40,998 nucleotides of DNA from Chromatiales bacterium (lineage in GTDB: Bacteria > Pseudomonadota > Gammaproteobacteria > Chromatiales > Chromatiaceae). The translations under genes and the position numbers were made by a program. The stretch's first letter is position 1; each line of letters opens with the position of its first letter. The notes beneath the pieces were generated by a model. That model was not told where the DNA came from, did not search any database, and worked only from the letters and a program-made list of their open reading frames with translations. The stretch is taken from NCBI GenBank assembly GCA_024712425.1, contig JAKRWE010000006.1:1-40998 (forward strand). The letters run 5' to 3'. Of the stretch, positions 26,378 through 34,554 are shown piece after piece.

Positions 26378-26989
26378 ATGTTGAAAAAAACCACGATCAC
26401 CCTGTTCGGCGCCGGCCTGCTGGCAATGACCGTACCCACGGTCAGCTTTGCCGCCGATCTTTCCAAAATGACCCACGAATGCGAGGAATGCCACAGCAAG
26501 AACGGCAACAGTGAACACCCGGAGGTCCCGAACATTGCGGGCTATTCCGCCACCTATATCCACGATGCCATGATGGCCTACAAGGAAGGCGACCGCCCCG
26601 GAGTCAAGTTCAAAAACGACGATGGGGAAGAGGAAGACATGAACGAGGTCGCCAAGGAACTCAGCGAAGACGACATCAACGCCCTGGCCGACCATTACTC
26701 GAAACAGACTTTCAAGAGCCATGCCGGGGATCAGAAGACCGATCCCAACCTGGTCAAGAAAGGCGAAAAGCTGTTCAAGCACAAGTGCAAGAAATGTCAC
26801 GCGGACTTCGGCACCGATCCGGATGACGATGCCGGTATCCTGGGTGGCCAGTGGATGAAATACCTGGAACACCAATTCAAGATGTTCCACGACGGCGACC
26901 GCGAGATGCCGAAGAAGATGAAGAAGAAGTTCAAGAAACTGAAAGAGGCCGACTACGAGGCCATCATCCACGCCCTGGGCAGCAAGTAA
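26378..26989 (+). CDS. Diheme cytochrome c, highly charged
   Basis: A 203-residue exported protein: signal peptide MLKKTTITLFGAGLLAMTVP, then two c-type domains with CEECH (35-39) and CKKCH (137-141). NSEHPEVPNIAGYSATYIHD is typical of c4/c553-like proteins. It is strikingly rich in Lys, Asp and Glu, ending in a Lys-rich segment (MPKKMKKKFKKLK), which suggests electrostatic docking with a partner. GGAG lies seven bases before ATG 26378; the upstream in-frame ATG (26351) is not used. A strong terminator follows. Confidence 0.9.
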   Translation: MLKKTTITLFGAGLLAMTVPTVSFAADLSKMTHECEECHSKNGNSEHPEVPNIAGYSATYIHDAMMAYKEGDRPGVKFKNDDGEEEDMNEVAKELSEDDINALADHYSKQTFKSHAGDQKTDPNLVKKGEKLFKHKCKKCHADFGTDPDDDAGILGGQWMKYLEHQFKMFHDGDREMPKKMKKKFKKLKEADYEAIIHALGSK

Positions 26990-27002
26990 GCCCCAAGGCA
27001 AG

Positions 27003-27040
27003 CCACAAAAAACCCCGCGAATTCGCGGGGTTTTTTGTGG
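27003..27040. terminator. Bidirectional terminator, perfect 38-bp palindrome
   Basis: The stem ccccgcgaattcgcgggg is flanked by six A on the left and six T on the right, inside CCACA...TGTGG, the whole being an exact palindrome. It can end transcription of the diheme cytochrome (plus) and the ankyrin gene (minus) from either side. Confidence 0.93.
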
Positions 27041-27076
27041 CCCCGACCTTGCGGACAGGGGTGGCGGTCCAGGCCG

Positions 27077-28012
27077 TCAAGCCCCCTTCAACACCTCCAC
27101 CAGTTCCCGCTTGCGGCCATGACGCGCCATGTCCAGCGCGGTCTTGCCCTCGTGGTTCTTCAACGTCGGATTTGCGCCACGAGCCAGCAGCAGGCGCACC
27201 ATGTGGATATCCCGTACGCTCACCGCCTCCATCAACGGCGTGGTCCCCTCCTTGTCCTGGGCGTCGATATCCGCACCCGCATCGAGCAACACCTGCGCCA
27301 CGTCCGGATGATGTTCCCCGGCGGCCCAGATCAACGCCGTAGCCCCATCATCGGAGCGTGCATGGATATCAGCCCCTGCATCGAGCAACATACGCACCAG
27401 ATCCGGATGCCCGTTGGCCGCCGCCAGGATGAGCGCCGTACGGCCCTCCTCGTCACGCTTGTCGATCCTGGCACCCGCCCCGATCAGCATGCGCGCCACC
27501 TCTGAATGTCCTTTCATGGCCGCCATCATCAGCGCTGTCTGGCCACGCCTGTCGACTTCCTCAAGCGGCGCATGTTTGAAGATCAGCTGCTCCACCATGT
27601 CCTTCAGACCGTAACGCGAGGCGATCATCAGGGAATTCCAGCCGGCCCGGGTACGCGCCTTCATGTCCGCCCCCTTCTCCAGCAACAGTGCCGACAATTC
27701 GGTTTCACCGTTCTCGGCAGCAAAGGTCAGAGCGGAACAACCCGCCACTGTGCGGTGATTGATATCCGCCCCGGCCGAGACCAACAGGGAGGCGGCCGCG
27801 ATATTGCCGTTTTCCACCGCGATCATCAGCGCGGTCTTGCCATACCTGTTGGGCGCAGTCGGGTCCGCCCCCTGTGCCAGCAACTGCTGCATCTCCACCA
27901 CGTCTCCGACGGCGGCTGCGTCACGTAGCGCCTTCTCCTTGTCCCCGGCATATACGGACAAGGACACCAACAGCAGCAGGACAAGCCAGATCCGACCCAG
28001 ATTCGTATTCAT
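27077..28012 (-). CDS. Exported ankyrin-repeat protein
   Basis: 311 residues: a signal peptide (LGRIWLVLLLLVSLSVYAGD), then about nine ankyrin repeats of 33 residues filling the rest (GKTALMIAVENGNIAAASLL, GQTALMMAAMKGHSEVARML and so on). Ankyrin stacks bind proteins; being exported and 16 bases downstream of the tetraheme gene on the same strand, it may scaffold or protect periplasmic cytochromes. That role is inference. ATG 28012 is chosen for ribosome-site spacing; ATG 28018, two codons upstream, is nearly as good. Confidence 0.88.
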   Translation of the reverse strand: MNTNLGRIWLVLLLLVSLSVYAGDKEKALRDAAAVGDVVEMQQLLAQGADPTAPNRYGKTALMIAVENGNIAAASLLVSAGADINHRTVAGCSALTFAAENGETELSALLLEKGADMKARTRAGWNSLMIASRYGLKDMVEQLIFKHAPLEEVDRRGQTALMMAAMKGHSEVARMLIGAGARIDKRDEEGRTALILAAANGHPDLVRMLLDAGADIHARSDDGATALIWAAGEHHPDVAQVLLDAGADIDAQDKEGTTPLMEAVSVRDIHMVRLLLARGANPTLKNHEGKTALDMARHGRKRELVEVLKGA

Positions 28013-28028
28013 TTGCATACCTCTCCAG

Positions 28029-28583
28029 TCAACCTTCCGACTCGCCGTCGTCATCCGACTCCTCGGCATCCTCTGGCTCCTCGTGGGCGATCCCGGTATG
28101 ACAGTCGATACAGGTCTCGCCCCGCTCCTCCGCACGCGCGTGGCGCTTGCGCGCGCTGCGATCCTGTTCGCTGAAATCCATGGCCTTGAAGTCATGACAG
28201 CTGCGGCAGGTGGCCGAATTGGAGTCCTTGAGTTTCTTCCATACGATATTAGCCATTTCCCAGCGATGCGCCTCGTATTTCTCCGGGGTGTCCAGCTCCC
28301 CGGTCAGCTCGCCCCACACATCCTTGGCCGCCATGATCTTGGCCTTCATCAGGGACAGGAAATCATGCGGCACATGGCAATCGTGGCAGGTCGCGCGCAC
28401 GCCGACACGGTTCTTGTAGTGAATGGTCTCCTTGTATTCGCGCAGATTGGTCTGCATCGAATGACAGGAGGTACAGAATTCCATGCGGTTGGTGTAGGCC
28501 AGTCCCATGTTGAACAGTCCGGCCGCCACCAGACCCAGGACAAAGATCACCAGCCCCGATATCAGGGTCAATCTACGAGCCAT
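28029..28583 (-). CDS. NapC/NirT-family tetraheme cytochrome c
   Basis: A membrane-anchored quinol dehydrogenase of 184 residues. One N-terminal helix (LTLISGLVIFVLGLVAAGLF) is followed by four CxxCH sites at 37-41, 66-70, 126-130 and 158-162. NRMEFCTSCHSM is the typical first-heme motif and THRW-type AHRWEMANIVW occurs between the second and third sites. GGAGG lies eight bases before ATG 28583. The C-terminus is strongly acidic (EEPEDAEESDDDGESEG), complementary to the Lys-rich diheme protein. No nitrate, nitrite or TMAO reductase gene is near, so its partner is probably one of the neighbouring cytochromes. Confidence 0.93.
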   Translation of the reverse strand: MARRLTLISGLVIFVLGLVAAGLFNMGLAYTNRMEFCTSCHSMQTNLREYKETIHYKNRVGVRATCHDCHVPHDFLSLMKAKIMAAKDVWGELTGELDTPEKYEAHRWEMANIVWKKLKDSNSATCRSCHDFKAMDFSEQDRSARKRHARAEERGETCIDCHTGIAHEEPEDAEESDDDGESEG

Positions 28584-28778
28584 CTCGATTTCCTCCAAGG
28601 TAGCATCACCGCTGAATTGCTTTTCGAGTGTCGCGGTGAAAAATGTTCTTCGGCAACCCGATGCTAGGTTAACGACGTAAAGTTTGTAAAGTGGGTACTC
28701 GCGCAGGCAGGCCGATACACGGTATCCTTGCCGTCCGGCCAGAACGGTCTTTGCAACAACAATCGCGCCACCACCCCG

Positions 28779-29441
28779 ATGTCACCCCCCTCCGAACAAG
28801 CTGCAGTCAGCCACCGCCTCCGGGTCAGGAACCTGAGTTGTATGCGCGGCGATCGCCGTCTGTTCGAGCACCTCGACTTCGACCTGGAAAGCGGCCAGTT
28901 CATGTACCTGCGCGGCCACAACGGCAGCGGCAAGACCACCCTGCTGCGCACACTGGCCGGTCTGCTGCGCCAGGAGGAAGGCGAGATCCTGTGGGACGAT
29001 ACGCCCATCCACAGGATCCGCGACAGCTATCACGAAGAGCTGATGTACCTGGGGCACCTGAACGCCCTCAAGGGAGACCTGAACGCCATTGAGAACCTGC
29101 GCATCGACAGCGCCGTCCGCGGCCAGCACCTGGACGAAGCAGCCGCCTGGCAGTTGCTGACCGACATCGGTCTGCGAGGTCACGAGGATCTTCCGACAAA
29201 GTATCTGTCTCAGGGCCAGAAGCGCCGGGTCGCGCTGGCACGCCTGTGGATCAATCGCTCCGCCCTGTGGATCCTGGACGAGCCGTTCAGCGCCCTGGAC
29301 GCCACCTCCGTGGATGTGCTGCAGGCGATCATCCGCCAACACCTGGCACGCGGCGGCATGGCCATTGTCACCACCCACCAGGAGGTCGACCTGACCAGTG
29401 GCGAGGTGTGCTGCGTGGTGCTGGGGGCCCGGGATGCTTGA
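28779..29441 (+). CDS. ccmA: Cytochrome c biogenesis ATP-binding protein CcmA
   Basis: ATPase subunit of the CcmABC(D) complex that releases holo-CcmE from CcmC. LRGHNGSGKTTLLRTLAG is Walker A, YLSQGQKRRVALARL the signature and ALWILDEPFSALD Walker B. ATG 28779 is chosen; the frame is open for 17 more residues upstream without conservation. It overlaps ccmB by eight bases. It is divergent from the NapC/NirT gene, with 195 bases between, and begins the ccm operon. Confidence 0.95.
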   Translation: MSPPSEQAAVSHRLRVRNLSCMRGDRRLFEHLDFDLESGQFMYLRGHNGSGKTTLLRTLAGLLRQEEGEILWDDTPIHRIRDSYHEELMYLGHLNALKGDLNAIENLRIDSAVRGQHLDEAAAWQLLTDIGLRGHEDLPTKYLSQGQKRRVALARLWINRSALWILDEPFSALDATSVDVLQAIIRQHLARGGMAIVTTHQEVDLTSGEVCCVVLGARDA

Positions 29442-30102
29442 GACGCTGCTCTGGATCATCCGGCGTGATGTCACCATCGCCCTGCGCCGGCGTACCGACA
29501 TCTTCACCACGCTCATCTTTTTCGTCATCGTGGTGAGTCTTTTTCCGCTGGGCATAGGTCCTGAACTGGACACCCTGCGCCTGATTGCTCCAGGCGTGGT
29601 CTGGGTGGGCGCCCTGCTCGCCTCCATGCTGGCCCTGGAGCAGCTGTTTCTGGCCGATCACCGTGACGGCACCCTGGAGCAGATGCTGCTGGCCCCGCAA
29701 CCGCTGTCGCTGCTGGTGATTGGCAAGGTGATCGCACACTGGCTGATCACCGGCCTGCCGCTGGTGATCATGGCACCGCTGCTCGGCCTGCAGTACGACC
29801 TGTCGCTGGAGGCACTGAAGGTCATGATCTGGTCACTGCTGCTGGGCACCCCGACACTGAGCCTGCTCGGCGCCATCGGCGCGGCCCTGACCCTGGGCCT
29901 GCGCTCCGGCGGGGTACTGGTGGCACTGCTGGTATTACCCCTTTATATACCCGTATTGATATTCGGTGCGGGCGCGGTCGAGGCGACCACCTCCGGACTG
30001 GGTGGCAGCTCACATCTGTCCATGCTGGGCGCCATCCTGCTCCTGGCGCTGCTCGGCACCCCATTCGCCACCTCGGCCGCACTGCGCGTGTCCGCAGAAT
30101 AG
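29434..30102 (+). CDS. ccmB: Heme exporter subunit CcmB
   Basis: Integral-membrane permease-like subunit of the CcmABC complex, 222 residues with six hydrophobic segments. MLETLLWIIRRDVTIALRRR is the conserved amphipathic start, and LIAPGVVWVGALLASMLALE and DGTLEQMLLAPQPLSLLV are characteristic. The start overlaps the ccmA end. A 98-base gap separates it from ccmC, the widest space in the operon, and no gene lies there. Confidence 0.95.
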   Translation: MLETLLWIIRRDVTIALRRRTDIFTTLIFFVIVVSLFPLGIGPELDTLRLIAPGVVWVGALLASMLALEQLFLADHRDGTLEQMLLAPQPLSLLVIGKVIAHWLITGLPLVIMAPLLGLQYDLSLEALKVMIWSLLLGTPTLSLLGAIGAALTLGLRSGGVLVALLVLPLYIPVLIFGAGAVEATTSGLGGSSHLSMLGAILLLALLGTPFATSAALRVSAE

Positions 30103-30200
30103 GCAGATCGATGGAACCGCAGGGTTTTGCGCGGGTCTAGACGATCGGTTACCCTCTTCCGCCTTCCGCGCCGACGAAGCGACAAAAACAGACGGACACC

Positions 30201-30950
30201 ATGCAAAACAGGCTGATCAACTGGTTCAAGTATTCCTCGCCCGCCACCTTCTACCCCGTGGCGGGGCGACTGGCCCCGATCTTCTGGGTGATCGCCATCG
30301 CGCTGATCGGCTACGGGCTGTACCTGAGCTTTTTCGTCGCCCCCACCGACTACAAGCAGGGCGAGGGCTACCGCATCATCTTCATCCACGTGCCTGCCTC
30401 CTGGATGTCGATGTTCATCTACTTGGTCATGGCCGGTTGGAGCGCCATCGGACTGGTATTCAACACCCGCCTCTCCTTCATGATGGCACAGGCCCTGGCA
30501 CCCACCGGCGCCATGTTCGCCTTCATCTCGCTATGGACCGGCTCCTTCTGGGGCAAACCGATGTGGGGCACCTGGTGGGTGTGGGACGCGCGCATCACCT
30601 CGGAGCTGATCCTGCTGTTCCTGTACCTGGGCTACATGGCCCTGGTCGGCGCCATCGACGACCGCCGCCGCGCGGATCGTGCCGGCAGCATCCTGTTGCT
30701 GGTTGGCGTGGTGAACATCCCCATCATCTACTTCTCGGTGAAATGGTGGAACACCTTGCACCAGGGCGCGACGGTGAAGATGAATGGCCAGACCAGCATG
30801 GACGAAACCATGCTCTGGACCATGTTGATCATGGCGCTGGGCTTCTGGGCCTACAGCATCGCGGTCGCCATGGTGCGGGTGCGCAGCATCATGCTTGAAC
30901 GTGAACACGATGCACAGTGGGTACGCGACATGATCGGAGAACAGGCATGA
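30201..30950 (+). CDS. ccmC: Heme-handling membrane protein CcmC
   Basis: CcmC holds heme at the periplasmic face and loads it on CcmE. It has 249 residues and six membrane helices. GTWWVWDARITSELILLF is the WWD-type heme motif; conserved His residues occur in IFIHVPASWMSM and WWNTLHQGATV. The stop overlaps the ccmD start (ATGA). Confidence 0.96.
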   Translation: MQNRLINWFKYSSPATFYPVAGRLAPIFWVIAIALIGYGLYLSFFVAPTDYKQGEGYRIIFIHVPASWMSMFIYLVMAGWSAIGLVFNTRLSFMMAQALAPTGAMFAFISLWTGSFWGKPMWGTWWVWDARITSELILLFLYLGYMALVGAIDDRRRADRAGSILLLVGVVNIPIIYFSVKWWNTLHQGATVKMNGQTSMDETMLWTMLIMALGFWAYSIAVAMVRVRSIMLEREHDAQWVRDMIGEQA

Positions 30951-31108
30951 GCATCTGGGACAAACTCGATATGGGCAAATATGCCCTCTACGTGTGGGGA
31001 TCCTTCGGCGTGACCGCGCTGTGCATGATCGTCGAACCCATCCTGTTGCGCTCGCACGCAACGCGCATCCGCAAACGCATTGCCCGGCTGAATCGACTGG
31101 AGAAATAG
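30947..31108 (+). CDS. ccmD: Heme exporter protein CcmD
   Basis: A 53-residue small membrane protein that stabilises the CcmC-CcmE interaction and release of holo-CcmE. MGKYALYVWGSFGVTALCMI is the conserved Tyr-Val-W membrane segment, followed by a basic tail (RIRKRIARLNRL). It overlaps ccmC by four bases and precedes ccmE by eight. Confidence 0.92.
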   Translation: MSIWDKLDMGKYALYVWGSFGVTALCMIVEPILLRSHATRIRKRIARLNRLEK

Positions 31109-31116
31109 GTCCTGAT

Positions 31117-31575
31117 ATGAAAGCACGTCACAAGCGACTCGGCCTGATCCTGGTTGGTCTGGCCATTCTCGGCGCCGCGACGGCGCTGGTACTGAATGCC
31201 CTGGAAGGCAACCTCTCCTACTTCTTCTCGCCCACCGAGGTGATCGACGGCACCGCGCCCAAAGACCACGTGTTCCGTCTCGGCGGCATGGTCGAAAAGG
31301 GCAGCGTGCAGCGCGCCGAGGGGGGCCTGACCGTCCACTTCACGGTCACTGACATGCACAAATCGGTCAAGGTGGCCTACAGCGGCATCCTGCCCGACCT
31401 GTTCGAGGAAGGGCAGGGTGTCATCGCCCAGGGCAAGCTGGGACCGGACGGCACCTTCGTTGCCGACGAGGTACTGGCGAAACACGATGAAAACTACATG
31501 CCGCCTGAAGTCGCCGACGCGATGAGCAAGGGCGAGAAAGCACGTCTGCAGGCCACCGCGGGGCAACAACCATGA
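31117..31575 (+). CDS. ccmE: Periplasmic heme chaperone CcmE
   Basis: CcmE binds heme covalently and passes it to CcmF/H. It has 152 residues: an N-terminal anchor (LGLILVGLAILGAATALVLN), an OB-fold domain with YFFSPTEVIDG and FRLGGMVEKGSVQR, and the heme-binding LAKHDENYMPPEV with His and downstream Tyr (HxxxY form). The stop overlaps the ccmF start (ATGA). Confidence 0.96.
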   Translation: MKARHKRLGLILVGLAILGAATALVLNALEGNLSYFFSPTEVIDGTAPKDHVFRLGGMVEKGSVQRAEGGLTVHFTVTDMHKSVKVAYSGILPDLFEEGQGVIAQGKLGPDGTFVADEVLAKHDENYMPPEVADAMSKGEKARLQATAGQQP

Positions 31576-33536
31576 TTCCAGAACTCGGACAGATCACCCT
31601 CGCCCTCGCCCTCGCCCTTGCGGTGGTGCAGGGCTTCTTCCCACTGATCGGCGCCCAGCGTGGCATTGCGAGCTGGATTGCACTGGCCCGCCCGGTGGCG
31701 CGCCTGCAGGCGCTGACCATTGCCGTGGCCTTCGGCCTGCTCACCTACAGCTTCCTGGTGCACGACTTCTCGGTCCTGTATGTTGCGCAGAATTCCAACA
31801 CCCGGCTGCCCACGCCCTACCTGGTCTCGGCCGTGTGGGGCGCGCACGAGGGCTCGTTGCTGCTATGGGCCCTGATCCTGGGTATCTGGACCACTACAGT
31901 GACCTTCTTCAGTCGCAGTGTGCCGGATATCGTGGTCGCTCGGGTACTGGGCATACTGGGTCTGATCAGCGTCGGCTTCCTGCTGTTCATGATCATCACC
32001 TCCAACCCCTTCGACCGCCTGATCCCGGCGGCGCCGGATGGCCGCGACCTCAACCCCCTGCTGCAGGACCCGGGCCTGGTCGTCCACCCCCCCATGCTGT
32101 ACATGGGCTATGTCGGCTTCGCCATCCCCTTTGCCTTTGCCGTGGCGGCCATGATCGGCGGCCAGCTGGATGCGGCCTGGGCGCGCTGGTCGCGCCCCTG
32201 GACGCATGCCGCATGGATCTTCCTGACCCTGGGTATCGCTCTCGGTTCCTGGTGGGCCTACTACGAACTCGGCTGGGGCGGCTGGTGGTTCTGGGACCCG
32301 GTGGAGAACGCCTCCTTCATGCCCTGGCTGGTCGGCACCGCCCTGATGCACTCGCTGGCGGTGACCGAGAAGCGCGGGGCCTTCAAGGCCTGGACGGTAC
32401 TGCTGGCGATCTTCGCCTTTTCGCTCAGCCTGCTCGGCACCTTCCTGGTGCGCTCCGGGGTGCTGACCTCGGTACATGCCTTCGCCTCCGATCCCAAGCG
32501 CGGCGTGTTCATACTGATGTTCCTGTTCGCGGTGGTCGGTTCCTCACTGCTGCTCTACGCCATACGCGCCAACGAGATCAAGAGTTCGGTACGCTTCGAG
32601 CTGCTCTCGCGCGAGACCTTCCTGCTGCTGAACAACGTGATCCTGCTGGTGTCTGCCGTGGCCGTCCTGCTCGGCACCCTCTACCCGCTGGCCAGCGACG
32701 CACTGCAACTGGGCAAGATCTCGGTTGGACGTCCCTACTTCGACCGGGTTTTCATGATCCTGAGCCTGCCGCTGGTTGCAGTAGTCGGCGTGGGCGCCAT
32801 GGCACGCTGGAAGCGTGACACCGGGGAGCGCCTGTGGCACAAGCTGCGCCTGCCGGCCGGCATCGCCGTGGTGCTGGCCCTTGCGCACAGCCTGTCGCTG
32901 GTTCCGTTCTTCAACCCCATGGCCCTGCTCGGTATTACCCTTGGCCTGTGGGTGGTGACGAGCACCCTGGCCGGCCTGCGCGACCGCATGAAGCCCCACA
33001 ACAACCTGCGCCACATCCCGCGCGGTTACTGGGGCATGGTGCTGGGCCATATCGGCCTCGCGGTGTTCGTGATCGGCGTCTCCATGACCTCGACCTACTC
33101 CACCGAGAAGGACATCCGCCTGGCGCCCGGGGAAACCTACAGGATGGGTGATTACAGCTTCGAATTCAAAGGCGTCAGCTCGGTGCCAGGACCCAACTAC
33201 ACCGCTTATGAGGGTGATGTGATTGCCCGTTACAAGGACAAGGAGATCGCCGAACTGCGCCCGCAGAAACGCACCTACCTGGTACAGAAAATGCCGATGA
33301 CCGAGGCCGCCATCGATGCCGGCCTGTTCCGCGACCTGTATGTCGCACTCGGCGAGGACCTGGGCAAGAACGCCTGGAGCCTGCGCATCTATCACAAGCC
33401 CTTCGTGCGCTGGCTGTGGCTGGGCGCCCTGATCATGGCCTTCGGTGGCCTGATGTCGGCGACCGACCGCCGTTACCGCGCACTCGCACGGCGCCAGAGC
33501 AGTGCCCCCGGAATGGCCGAATCCGTGAGGAGTTGA
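31572..33536 (+). CDS. ccmF: Heme lyase subunit CcmF
   Basis: Large membrane subunit of the heme ligation complex, 654 residues with about 14 helices. WGGWWFWDPVENASFMPWL is the WWD heme motif; conserved His occurs in AHEGSLLLW, VVHPPMLYMGYVGF and VTEKRGAFKAW contexts. A periplasmic loop lies near the C-terminus before a last helix (WLWLGALIMAFGGLMS). The length matches the family. Confidence 0.97.
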   Translation: MIPELGQITLALALALAVVQGFFPLIGAQRGIASWIALARPVARLQALTIAVAFGLLTYSFLVHDFSVLYVAQNSNTRLPTPYLVSAVWGAHEGSLLLWALILGIWTTTVTFFSRSVPDIVVARVLGILGLISVGFLLFMIITSNPFDRLIPAAPDGRDLNPLLQDPGLVVHPPMLYMGYVGFAIPFAFAVAAMIGGQLDAAWARWSRPWTHAAWIFLTLGIALGSWWAYYELGWGGWWFWDPVENASFMPWLVGTALMHSLAVTEKRGAFKAWTVLLAIFAFSLSLLGTFLVRSGVLTSVHAFASDPKRGVFILMFLFAVVGSSLLLYAIRANEIKSSVRFELLSRETFLLLNNVILLVSAVAVLLGTLYPLASDALQLGKISVGRPYFDRVFMILSLPLVAVVGVGAMARWKRDTGERLWHKLRLPAGIAVVLALAHSLSLVPFFNPMALLGITLGLWVVTSTLAGLRDRMKPHNNLRHIPRGYWGMVLGHIGLAVFVIGVSMTSTYSTEKDIRLAPGETYRMGDYSFEFKGVSSVPGPNYTAYEGDVIARYKDKEIAELRPQKRTYLVQKMPMTEAAIDAGLFRDLYVALGEDLGKNAWSLRIYHKPFVRWLWLGALIMAFGGLMSATDRRYRALARRQSSAPGMAESVRS

Positions 33537-33538
33537 AC

Positions 33539-34075
33539 GTGAACAAGAAAGCCGTCATCCCGCTGGTCCTGTTCGTGGGGCTGGCCGCCCTGTTTCTCTA
33601 TGTTCTGATGCAGATGAACGAGGGCGAGTACAACCCGCGCGACATCCCGACCGAGTTCATCGGCCGCGCCGCGCCGGCATTCAGCCTGCCGTCGCTGTTC
33701 AACCCGGCCAAACAGGTCTCGTCCAGCACCTACAAGGGCAAGCCCTGGCTGCTCAACATATGGGGCTCCTGGTGCCCCGAATGCTGGCGTGAAAGCGACT
33801 ACCTGGTCGCACTCAAGCGCCGCGGCATTCCCATCGTGGGGATCGACTGGCGCGACGATCCGGCCGACGGCAAGGCCATGCTGGCGCGGGCCGGCAACCC
33901 GTTTCTCGAAGTGGGCATGGACCCCGACAGCTCCATGGTCATCGACTACGGAGTCTATGGCGCACCGGAGACCTTCCTGATCGACGCCGAAGGCATCATT
34001 CGCGCCAAGCACAAGGGCGCACTGGATGAGCGCGCGTGGCAGGAGAAATTCGCAAAATACTTCGAGGGGCAATAA
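33539..34075 (+). CDS. ccmG: Thiol:disulfide interchange protein CcmG (DsbE)
   Basis: Membrane-tethered thioredoxin that reduces the apocytochrome CxxCH thiols or CcmH. It has 178 residues: an N-terminal helix (AVIPLVLFVGLAALFLYVLM), then LLNIWGSWCPECWRESDYL with the CxxC site and YGVYGAPETFLIDAEG with cis-Pro. It starts at GTG 33539 with GAGGAG seven bases before; an earlier in-frame ATG overlaps ccmF and is not conserved. Confidence 0.95.
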   Translation: MNKKAVIPLVLFVGLAALFLYVLMQMNEGEYNPRDIPTEFIGRAAPAFSLPSLFNPAKQVSSSTYKGKPWLLNIWGSWCPECWRESDYLVALKRRGIPIVGIDWRDDPADGKAMLARAGNPFLEVGMDPDSSMVIDYGVYGAPETFLIDAEGIIRAKHKGALDERAWQEKFAKYFEGQ

Positions 34076-34077
34076 GC

Positions 34078-34554
34078 ATGAGAATCCCTGCCCTGATTGC
34101 CCTGTTGCTGTTCAGTCTGCTCGCCCGGGCCACCAATATCGAGGTCTACGATTTCGACAACGATACCCAGGAGCGCACCTACAAGGAGCTCACGACCGAG
34201 CTGCGCTGCCTGGTGTGCCAGAACCAGGACATCGCCGATTCCAACGCCGAACTGGCCCAGGACATGCGCCACAAGGTGTTCAAAATGCTCAAGGAAGGCA
34301 AGGACAAGCAGCAGATCATCGACTTCATGGTCAAGCGCTACGGCGACTTCGTACTGTACAAGCCGCCATTCGAGGGCCGCACCCTTATCCTATGGGTCGG
34401 TCCCTTCATCCTGTTCGTGCTGGCCGTCTGGCTGATGCTGCGGGTGATCCGCAAGGCGCGCGAACGTGACCGCAACATCACGATAGACAGCAACCAGCTC
34501 GAGCAGGCCCATCACCTGCTGGACGACGAAACCGATAACGGTAACAAGGCATGA
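34078..34554 (+). CDS. ccmH: Cytochrome c maturation protein CcmH
   Basis: A 158-residue membrane-anchored protein of the heme lyase complex. A signal/anchor at the N-terminus is followed by a three-helix bundle with the redox-active LRCLVCQNQDIADSNAELAQ (LRCxxCQ) and MVKRYGDFVLYKPPF, then a second membrane helix. It is the short form without the TPR domain, which is encoded separately by ccmI. The start is two bases after the ccmG stop and the end overlaps ccmI. Confidence 0.96.
   Translation: MRIPALIALLLFSLLARATNIEVYDFDNDTQERTYKELTTELRCLVCQNQDIADSNAELAQDMRHKVFKMLKEGKDKQQIIDFMVKRYGDFVLYKPPFEGRTLILWVGPFILFVLAVWLMLRVIRKARERDRNITIDSNQLEQAHHLLDDETDNGNKA

Noticed and set aside
25424..26989. Thiosulfate dehydrogenase (TsdA) or SoxXA for the diheme cytochromes
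   Set aside because: No conserved catalytic Cys ligand motif of those enzymes is visible; both look like c4/c553-type carriers.
27003..27040. Exact 38-bp palindrome considered as an operator or recombination site
   Set aside because: The A-run, GC stem and T-run between convergent genes fit a bidirectional terminator fully.
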